Positions 14,144 to 22,700 of a stretch of DNA of 25,816 nt are shown piece by piece. Positions within the stretch are counted from its first letter, which is position 1. Each line of letters opens with the position of its first letter. The DNA is taken from IMG/VR virus record IMGVR_UViG_3300037332_000071, positions 1 through 25,816 of that record, one strand, 5' to 3'. The notes below the pieces were generated by a model. That model searched no databases, had not been told where the DNA came from, and worked only from the letters and a program-made list of their open reading frames with translations. The stretch is from a virus. The translations under genes and the position numbers were made by a program.

Positions 14144-17100
14144 TCTGAATCAGGTCTTAGTATTCGAGGAGATTTATTAACTTATGATCTTAGTCGTGGC
14201 GCAGCAGGCGACGGCAGTACATTTGGCGCAGCAGCAGTTAATATTGGAACTCCTGGACAGGTAGTTGCTATTAACAATACAGATAGTGTTATCTATAAAA
14301 CCTTGGTCCAAGCTAACAGAGTTGTTTACGTAGATATCAATGGCACTGATGATACCTCTGATCCACAACAAGGAAACAGTCAATTTAAACCATGGCGCAC
14401 AATTAGATTTGCCTGTGATCAACTAGACGACGGATTTGCCGGAACATCTACAGTAAAAGTTGGCGCTGGCACATACGATGAAATTTTGCCAATAAGTGTC
14501 CCTGCAAGAACAGTGGTGTTAGGCTCAGAGTTAAGAACTACTGTGATAAATGCCGCTGGACCGATTGCATCATTGGCATTAGATAGTGCTTACACTATTG
14601 CAGTGTTAACTAGAATTTCACAAGTAATTGAAGGAGTAATTGGAGGTACAGAATTAATACCGCCAAAAACTGTTGGAAATTTAAAAGATCAAGTAATATT
14701 AACTGAAACAGTTTCAGAAACAGTTATAGATGAGTATGGTATTTCTACAACATCAACTTCTACAGGGGTGGTAGTAGCTGATCAACAAGCCGCAACTGAT
14801 ATTCAACTATTAATTTTAGATATTAAAAATTATATTAATTTTTATGTTAATTCAACTGGAATTGATCCGATATTAGGCGGTAGTAACGTTGCGATTACAT
14901 CAGCTGGATACGTAAATGCTGTGCGTATTCTCGAAGCTAACAGACAGTTCATAATTGCTGAAGCTGTTGCATTTATTGAATTTACTCACCCAGACTACAA
15001 TTTTGATAGCGAGCTAGTTAAAGCAGACTTAAGTAGATACATTGATGCATGGAAGTATGACATTATCTATACTGGTAATTATAAATCAAAATTAGCAGCA
15101 AGATGCTATCGTAATTCGGTATTAGGCTCAGCAACTGAAGATATGTTTTACTGCCGCGATACTACTGGAGTTAGAAACTGTACATTAACAGGGTTAGCTG
15201 GAGTCTTAAATCCGTTAGGAGTGGCTGATATCTTTAGAGTGCCCACTGCTGGAGCATATATATCATTAGATCCAGGCTGGGGTCCAGCTGATAATCGTAC
15301 TTGGATTATTAATCGTTCTCCTTATATTCAAGGAGTTACTACATTTGGTACTGGATGTACTGGGCAAAAGATCGACGGTAACTTACATAATGGCGGAAAT
15401 AGATCTATTGTATCTAACGACTTTACACAAGTAATCAGTGATGGTATTGGTGCATGGGTTACGAATAATGGTAGAGCAGAGCTTGTATCTGTTTTCTCGT
15501 ATTATGCACACATTGGCTACTTAACTCAAAACGGCGGAATTATTCGTGCAACTAACGGTAACAGTTCATACGGTACGTTTGGAGCCATTGCATCTGGAGT
15601 TGACCTAACAGAAGTACCTGTAGCAGCAGCAGTTGGTACTAGAGCCAACGAGGCAATTATATCATCGGCGTTTGCCGGCGACTTCGTTGATGAGATTCAA
15701 ATATTTGAGTGGACTAATGCTGGACAAGATTATACACAAGCAACTGCTACCTTTGTAGGAGCTGGAGTAGACGCTGAAGTATTATTTGAAGAATTTAGAG
15801 ATGACGCAGTGTTTGAAGCACGTCGTTTAGATGTCAGTGAGACTATCACACAGGATATCGGCGGCGGCGGCTACATCATTGTTCAGAACAACGCACAAAC
15901 AGGAAACGCAACAACTATCACTCTAGCAACTAATGATCCAAACGCACAATCTAATTATCTAGGCATGAGAATTGTGTTAACTAGCGGACCAGGTACTGGA
16001 CAATATGGTTACGTAAACGCTTACAATAATACAAGTAAAGTTCTCACAGTTTATAGAGAAAGTGACGATCAGCCCGGCTGGGATCATGTTGTTCCGGGAA
16101 AGCCAGCAACTATACCGTTAACTACTGGAACTACATATCGAATAGAGCCAAGAATTATCTTTGCAGCTCCTCAGTACATTGCTGCTGAAGTTACTACTCC
16201 TGTTAGTACTACTTGGACTGATATTGCCTACGGTGAAACTACTGAAACATATACAGAGTTAACAGCCGGTACAGGCACTGGCAGTGTCGATGGTCGTGAT
16301 GGCCTAGTAGTAACTGCCGCAACTTTTACTATTACTAAAATTGGAAGAGATTACACTGTTGATATTGCAACGGCAGGTTCAGGGTACCTTGTTGGCGACC
16401 AGTTAATAATTACTGGAGAAAAAATCGGCGGAGAAACTCCATTAAACGATTTGTTACTTGTAGTAACTTCTACTAGTGATGACAGCACTAACTCAATTTT
16501 AGCTATTGATCAGAGAACATTCGGAGCAGGAAACGGCATCGAAGCATCAAGCGGTAAATTTGTTGTTATCTCGTCAGGCGGAACAGCAGGCCTTTATAGC
16601 GGCGACGGAGACACATGGGAATCATTTACTTTACCTACTGCGGGAGACTGGAAATGTACAGCCGCAGGCGATAACAAATTTGTAGCCATCCGTACAGGAA
16701 GTAATGCCGCAGCTAGTTCATTGGACGGAATAACATGGACTGCTAGAACGATGCCAGCAAGTAGGCTTTGGAACTCAGTTGTTTACGGTAACGGTATATT
16801 TGTTGCAGTTGCTGGTGATTTAGATGCAGGAGCTATTAGTACTAACGGAACTACTTGGACATCAACTAATTTACCAGAATTTGGCGACTCAAGTTTTAGC
16901 GAATGGGTTGACATAGCCTACGGCGCAAGAAAATTTGTAGCATTGTCAAATAGTGGAAACTATGTTGGAATTGGAGTATATAACAGTGAAGACGGTATTA
17001 TTACATGGACTCCTCGCACAATGGATGTTATTGCTGACTCATCTAACAAGTCTTGGCAAAGTATTGCATATGGCAATAATAGATTTGTGGCAATATCATC

Positions 17101-18523
17101 TACTGGTGACGTCGGATACAGCTTTGATGGAGTAGAATGGTATCCAGGAACGATGCCAAGTCAGGACGGATCAACTTCACACAATTGGAAGAAAATTAGA
17201 TACGCCCAAGGCGTATTCTTTGCTATTGGCGATACTGGAGCACGATTAGTCGGCGCTGATACTACTGCAGGACCTACAACTTTCGCAGCAACATCATTCG
17301 ACGGCATAGTTTGGACTAACAGAGAATTAGCATCAGAGCAATCATGGGAAGCAGTTGGCTTTGGAAATCCTTACATTGCGTCAAGAGACTCGTCTATAGG
17401 AAAACGTTCACCAATGTGGGTAGTAGTTCCTGCGGCTACTGATAAATTTAACAAAGTGTTAACAGGAGCTAGAGCGTTAGGAAGAGCAACTGTTGTAGCA
17501 GGTAAAATATCAGAGATTAGATTATGGGATCCGGGATCAGGCTATCTTGATGGTCCTGCGATTACGCTAATTGATCCAAATAATACATCTGATGTGCTAC
17601 TTGAAAGTAGAGTCGGAGACGGAGTATTACCTAATCCAACATGGATTAACCGAGGGTTGGGATATCGTACTAATTCTACTAAAATTACAATAGCTGGAAA
17701 TGGATTCGCTGACATTATTCCGTCCGGTAAATTTATTGTTATAAACGAGTTGGAAAATTATCCAGGACCTGGCGCACAGCTAACTATTGCTGGTCTCGAG
17801 GGTATTTTCACATTAGTTGCAATTACACCAATTGGGCAAACTGATCAAGGACTTGCTGCAAGGATTCGAATTAGTCCGGAAATTACAGTTAGAGATAACC
17901 TACAACACAAGACTCAGGTATCCATTAGATCACGATATAGCCAATGTCGAATTACTGGACACGACTTTTTAGACGTCGGAACTGGCAATTTTCAAGAAAC
18001 TAATTACCCACTATTATATTCAGGATTTTATACACCTTCTCCAGAAAACGAAATTGTTGAAACAGGCGGTGGCCGCGTATTCTATACAAGTACTGATCAA
18101 TCAGGTAATTTTAGAACAGGCGAATTATTTGCTGTAGAACAGGCAACTGGTACTGTTACAATTAGTGCAGACTTCTTTGACTTTAGCGGATTGACAGAAT
18201 TGACCTTGGGTGGTATTAGAGTAGGAGGTACTGGAGCAGTAGTTAGGGAATTTTCAACAGATCCGTTATTTACTGCAGATTCTAATAATGTAGTTCCTAC
18301 ACAACGAGCAATTCGTGCGTACTTGGCAGGAAGATTAAGTATTGGTGGATCAGAAATTGCAGTGGGAAGTTTTATTGCAGGTACAGTACTAGTAGGTCCA
18401 GATAAAATGGGAAATACTGCTGGGTCAAAAATAATCTTTCCTAAACTCGCAAAATTTGAAGGCGAGTTTGCAGGCGTCAGCGGCAGTATACTAGCACAAA
18501 CTATGTTTTATAAATCATTCTAA
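12944..18523 (+). CDS. Giant multi-domain fibre/adhesin protein 1
   Basis: A complete 1859-aa protein, probably a tail fibre or spike for host-surface polysaccharide. Residues 1-400 are seven W/Y/GDxV repeats resembling CBM5/12 carbohydrate-binding modules. RGDLLTYD starts a linker (~406). VVYVDINGTDD with KPWRTIRFA (~460-485) is the usual entry to a parallel beta-helix, continued by VPARTVVLGSELRT. One helical module follows (656-728), then more beta-helix with GQKIDG to SYGTFG (807-880), almost identical to the second giant protein. A beta region 'GTGQYGYVNAYN...GWDHVVPG...YRIEPR' (~970-1080), a GSGYLVGD module (~1150), a propeller-like region (1203-1481), another GSGY unit, then GGGRVFYTSTDQSGNFRTGE and VPTQRAIRAYLAGRL near the end. 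No hydrolase motif or S74 chaperone is recognised. It starts 12 bases after the previous gene with a weak GGAAT site. Confidence 0.93.
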   Translation: MAEFKISRLRYTWKGTWVLSTEYNRDDVVQYGGYSWVCFRQHTAGAFAADQTFLANPNDTDPTPAWRKMTDGYAWRSAWTGSTLYNPGDIVLNGGNLYLCAVSYTSTSIFDDDISNWIVYTEGSAFKSDWIDSTRYGAGDVVKYNGIVYRAITGHTASSISDGLEADQEKWELVYDGVEYVGQWANGTRYRKNDLTTFGGTLFRCKKGHTAGSDSTLNFNQEENWEIEFPGFQFSNEWNTTTVYQVGDLVKHGGYLFYSLTNNYGSNPSNSIYQLEDRVDAIDWQIAAKNINFRGDWSVTGLYKTGDLVRRGGNTYSALLDTTADGSSLDYLDDTNWELITVGQNWRNFWADGNRYSPNDLVIFLGSTYKSITEHVSTDQNYPGDNGSGYFYWELVLLAGSESGLSIRGDLLTYDLSRGAAGDGSTFGAAAVNIGTPGQVVAINNTDSVIYKTLVQANRVVYVDINGTDDTSDPQQGNSQFKPWRTIRFACDQLDDGFAGTSTVKVGAGTYDEILPISVPARTVVLGSELRTTVINAAGPIASLALDSAYTIAVLTRISQVIEGVIGGTELIPPKTVGNLKDQVILTETVSETVIDEYGISTTSTSTGVVVADQQAATDIQLLILDIKNYINFYVNSTGIDPILGGSNVAITSAGYVNAVRILEANRQFIIAEAVAFIEFTHPDYNFDSELVKADLSRYIDAWKYDIIYTGNYKSKLAARCYRNSVLGSATEDMFYCRDTTGVRNCTLTGLAGVLNPLGVADIFRVPTAGAYISLDPGWGPADNRTWIINRSPYIQGVTTFGTGCTGQKIDGNLHNGGNRSIVSNDFTQVISDGIGAWVTNNGRAELVSVFSYYAHIGYLTQNGGIIRATNGNSSYGTFGAIASGVDLTEVPVAAAVGTRANEAIISSAFAGDFVDEIQIFEWTNAGQDYTQATATFVGAGVDAEVLFEEFRDDAVFEARRLDVSETITQDIGGGGYIIVQNNAQTGNATTITLATNDPNAQSNYLGMRIVLTSGPGTGQYGYVNAYNNTSKVLTVYRESDDQPGWDHVVPGKPATIPLTTGTTYRIEPRIIFAAPQYIAAEVTTPVSTTWTDIAYGETTETYTELTAGTGTGSVDGRDGLVVTAATFTITKIGRDYTVDIATAGSGYLVGDQLIITGEKIGGETPLNDLLLVVTSTSDDSTNSILAIDQRTFGAGNGIEASSGKFVVISSGGTAGLYSGDGDTWESFTLPTAGDWKCTAAGDNKFVAIRTGSNAAASSLDGITWTARTMPASRLWNSVVYGNGIFVAVAGDLDAGAISTNGTTWTSTNLPEFGDSSFSEWVDIAYGARKFVALSNSGNYVGIGVYNSEDGIITWTPRTMDVIADSSNKSWQSIAYGNNRFVAISSTGDVGYSFDGVEWYPGTMPSQDGSTSHNWKKIRYAQGVFFAIGDTGARLVGADTTAGPTTFAATSFDGIVWTNRELASEQSWEAVGFGNPYIASRDSSIGKRSPMWVVVPAATDKFNKVLTGARALGRATVVAGKISEIRLWDPGSGYLDGPAITLIDPNNTSDVLLESRVGDGVLPNPTWINRGLGYRTNSTKITIAGNGFADIIPSGKFIVINELENYPGPGAQLTIAGLEGIFTLVAITPIGQTDQGLAARIRISPEITVRDNLQHKTQVSIRSRYSQCRITGHDFLDVGTGNFQETNYPLLYSGFYTPSPENEIVETGGGRVFYTSTDQSGNFRTGELFAVEQATGTVTISADFFDFSGLTELTLGGIRVGGTGAVVREFSTDPLFTADSNNVVPTQRAIRAYLAGRLSIGGSEIAVGSFIAGTVLVGPDKMGNTAGSKIIFPKLAKFEGEFAGVSGSILAQTMFYKSF
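16550..17386 (+). repeat. Propeller-like repeats in giant protein 1 (about seven blades)
   Basis: Residues 1203-1481 repeat the unit 'W-x-x-I/V-x-Y/F-G-x-x-x-F-V-A-I/V ... S-x-D/N-G-x-x-W-T'. Examples are WNSVVYGNGIFVAVAG, WQSIAYGNNRFVAISS and SFDGVEWYPGTMP. Six complete units plus a closing half (WEAVGFGN) fit a seven-bladed beta-propeller with a velcro closure. The pattern is BNR-like, but no sialidase active-site residues were identified. Confidence 0.7.
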
Positions 18524-18542
18524 ACAATAGTAATAACAGATA

Positions 18543-18550
18543 CATAAATA
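18543..18550 (+). promoter_or_regulatory. T4-type late promoter-like motif (CATAAATA)
   Basis: This is one of the two closest matches to TATAAATA in the window (seven of eight). It is in the 45-base gap before the second giant gene, 18 bases upstream of its ATG, with an ACGGAG ribosome-binding site between. It would let the second giant gene be transcribed independently of the first. Confidence 0.65.
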
Positions 18551-18568
18551 TAAGATACGGAGTAGAAA

Positions 18569-19762
18569 ATGGCAGAATTTAAATTAGGTAGAATTAGATT
18601 TGTATGGAAAGATGTATGGATCACCGGTACAACATATTATGTTGACGATGTAGTTAGAAACGGCGGCAAAACCTATATTTGTACTGTAGGACACACAGCC
18701 GCTGCCGACTTCTATACCAATCTTGATTACAATCCAACAAAATGGAATCAAATGACAGACGGTCAAGAATGGAAAAGTGACTGGACTGTAGGTACATTTT
18801 ATAAAGATAACGATGTTGTAAAATACGGAGCTCTTTTATATATCTGTACAAATTCTCACACATCGGCTGCTACCTTAGCACTAGGGCTTGAAGCTAATTT
18901 GCCAGACAATTGGGATGTATTTGCTGAAGGTACCGAGTGGAAAAACACCTGGACAATTAGTACTCGATACAAAATCGGCGATCTAGTTAGAACCGGCGCA
19001 TACACATATGTTTGTAAGACCGGACATACTTCAGCAGCTACTGAACTATTAGGATTAGAAGCCAACGCCGCAAATTGGGACGAGTTTAACGCCGGATTAG
19101 AATATAAAGGCGCATGGAGTGGAAGCTCAGTACTTTACAAACTTAACGATATTGTTAAACAAGGTGCAGGATTATGGATTTGTATAGATAAACACACTTC
19201 TACTACTAACTTCATTACTGATAGTTCCGCGTACTGGAGTCAGTTTGTTGAGGGTGTACAATTTGAAGATAATTGGAACAGTTCAACAGTCTACCAGATA
19301 GGTGATATTGTACGTTACGGCGGCAATCAATATATTGCAATAACTAACCATTTCAATGCAACGCCTAGTACAAGTACTGCTATCTGGTCATTATTTAGTG
19401 AAGGCATTACGTTCGAATCAGAATGGAGTAGTGCAACTGCCTATCGTGTCGGTAATGTAATTAGCCAACGCGGATACACATATATTGCCACCGCAGACAG
19501 TACAAATCAAGAACCGCCAAACTTAACATACTGGCAAAAACTTAATTCTGGTATTTCATGGCAAGCCGAGTGGGTAGATGATGTTATATACAAATTGGGA
19601 GATGCAGTCCGTTACGGATCAAATGCTTATATCTGTGTATTGGGTCATAAATCTGAAGCAGACGATGGATCAACTATTGGCAATGATCCACAAGGCGGCG
19701 GCAATGTAAACAGCCGTCCAGACCAAGATATTAGTGGTACGTACTGGAATCTGTTATCTATC
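18569..19762 (+). repeat. Seven tandem W/Y/GDxV carbohydrate-binding-like repeats (giant protein 2)
   Basis: The same unit as in giant protein 1, again seven copies, for example WTISTRYKIGDLVRTGAYTY, WNSSTVYQIGDIVRYGGNQY and WVDDVIYKLGDAVRYGSNAY. A His-Thr/His-Lys after the Tyr-x-Cys position is frequent (HTA, HTS, HKS). Repeat number is conserved between the paralogs although sequence is not. Confidence 0.75.
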
Positions 19763-22700
19763 GGTACAGAAGTATCTGTATTAACTACTCGTGGCGATTT
19801 AGTGTACTTTGGCGGAGCAGGCCCAACTAGGTTACCAATTGGTACTGAAGGACAAGTTTTACGTGCAGGAGCAGACGATCCAGAATGGGTGTCATTAGGT
19901 GCTGCTGACCAAGTGTATTATGTTGCACCACATGGTTCCGACGCACCAAGTCCAGTACAAGGCAAAACTTTAGATAAGCCGTTTAAAACAATCCGATACG
20001 CATGTGAGCAAGTTGAAAACGGACCACGTAACCCTAGCGCACAACGACTATTAGAACTGAACCGCGTGTTTATTCAACGTGAAGTTACTAGCTGGATTGA
20101 CTATCAAGTTGCAAATGCAACTTCTGACAGCATTTGGGAAAACTTTGTATACGAAGATGCCAAGTGCGCAAGAGATATTGGGTTCGTTGTTGACAGACTA
20201 CAGTGGGATATTGGGCATGGAGGCAATTTAAAGATTAGAGCAGCAGCTCAATCTTTGCTAGGACTTTTAGTTGACGGTCCATTCTCAGTAGCAGAAGAAG
20301 ATGCTCCGTATTCTACACTATCGTCTGAAACAGATCAAGGAATTGCAGCATATAATTACACTTTAGTAGTTATTGAAGCAGTGTTAGCTAATCAAGCACC
20401 TGCAGTGGCATACCAAAATGTAACAGATGATTCTACAACAATCGCTGAACAATTTATTGATACTGCGGTAGTTGCTGAACCGGGTGTACTGACCGACATT
20501 ACTTTATTGGTAACGATTATTACTGATGCACTAGCTAATCCTACACAGGTTGGTTCACTACCTACAATTCCAGCTAGATATGTCCCGTTCACCCTACTTA
20601 AAGTAGCAACTGGTCGATACCGTGAAACATTACCAATTATTGTACCAGCATATACTTGCGTACAAGGTGACGAATTACGTTCTACTAATACTGGTCCAGC
20701 AGGCAGCTTAGTTGATATTTCAGATAGCTACTACAGCCTTAGCTCTCTGGCACACATTAGTGGATTTATTGGCAATATTGTTACAGGCAGCACAGTCACA
20801 CCGACAACCGGAAACATTGTAGCACAAAGCGCAAATTGGCCATTCGCTGATGTAGCAGAAAATGTTGCCGTTACTCAATTAGTTGACGTAATTAAGTTGC
20901 AAAGTGATTATCGCTTAGGCACATTGCATACTACAAATCTTATAGATCCTGTGGGCTACAATGCCGGCTATCTAGCAGGATATGGTAATGCTAGAAAATT
21001 AATTAAAGAAAACAAAAAGTTCTTGCAAGAAGAAGTAATTACGTATCTTAAAAATTCATACAGTTCTCTAGCATTTACTGGATCAATTGCTGGAAATGTG
21101 TTAACTGTTACTTCAGTTGAAAGTGGCGTGGTTACTAATGATGCATTAATTCACGGTGAAAGTGTAATTCAAGGCACACGTATCGATAAACAACTTTCAG
21201 GCGCTACTGGTGAAATTGGTACATACGAAGTAAGTAAGTTTCAAACAGTGCCATCTACTATAATTAAAGCTGATACAAAATATAGTAGAACTGCTAATCG
21301 AAGAGATACTGGGTATGCAATTGATGCCGTGATATATGACTTAACTTACGGCGGGAACTCTCAAAGTGTTACTGCTGGTCTAGCATATTTTGATGGCGAC
21401 AGTGCTGACAGTACTATTGCTAAATCAATACTTTCTGCATCATTTAAACCAGCAACACTTGCCGGACTTGCATTTTTAAAAACTAGAATGCAGGCAGTTG
21501 CACTCGGTAGCGCATTTACTCCACTACAGACTGTGATTACACCGTATACTGATACAGTAGGCAGTGCAGAATCGTCAACACTTATTGGTAATAGTTTAGA
21601 TGCAATTATTGAAATTATCGATACTGGTCCTGGCGCAGTTGGATCTACCGTAACATTATCTGACCCAGCTACTACTGACGGAGTAAGCTCTACTACTGCA
21701 TTAATTGGTGCATATAGTGCATTGAATTCAGCAGCAGCAACTATTAGAGCAAATACAATCTCCTATATTAATGCACAATATCCGGCATTAACATACGATA
21801 GTGCAAAGTGTTCAAGAGATATTGGTATTATTCTAAAAGCTGTTGGCTACGATTTTATGCTTGGTAATGTTGCAGCTAATAATGTGTCTACTAACTTTAA
21901 ATCAATTATTGCAGCACAGTCTTATTTGAGAGATAACGCTGCTGAAGTATATACTTTAGGACAAAAGGCAGTTACTATAGAAGCAATTGAGTATGCTCGA
22001 ACACAGGCTATTGCTAATGTGAGTAGTGATGCAACTGCGATTGCACGTATAAACATATTGATGCCTTTGATTACTACGATTATCTACAGCGGATCAAATG
22101 AAGGAAATGTTTGTTCAACAGAATTACGTAACAGAGATTATGCAATCTTACAACTTGAACTTAACCGATCATTTATTGTAGCAGAAGTTAATGCATATAT
22201 TGCTAATACCTTTAGTGATACTGCTACCGCTGTGACTACTAACGTAATTACAATTAGCGATACTAGCTGGTTAAAAAGAAACGCTGAGATTGTATTCAGT
22301 GGCACAACATTTGGCGGGATTACCGTAGGTACTAGGTATTATGTTCAAAGTGTAGTTAGCTCAACTACCTTTACAGTATCCACAACACGTTATGGAACTG
22401 CTGCATTATTTACTGACGATACAGGGTCAATGGCTGTTAATTTAGCTTACAACACAGAGTCATGCGCACGAGATGTTGGTACATACATTGACGCACTAAA
22501 GTGGGATTTGAAATATACTTCTAACTATCAATCAAGATTTGCTTCACGTTATTATGCAAATGCAGTGCTTGGAAGTCTAGAAGAAGATATGTATTATCTA
22601 CGTGATGGCACTGGATTACGAGATCAGACATTAGTTGGACTAACAGGTGACATGTTAGCAGAAAATGAATTTGGCACTAGCCGCGTGTCAGCTGGAGCAT

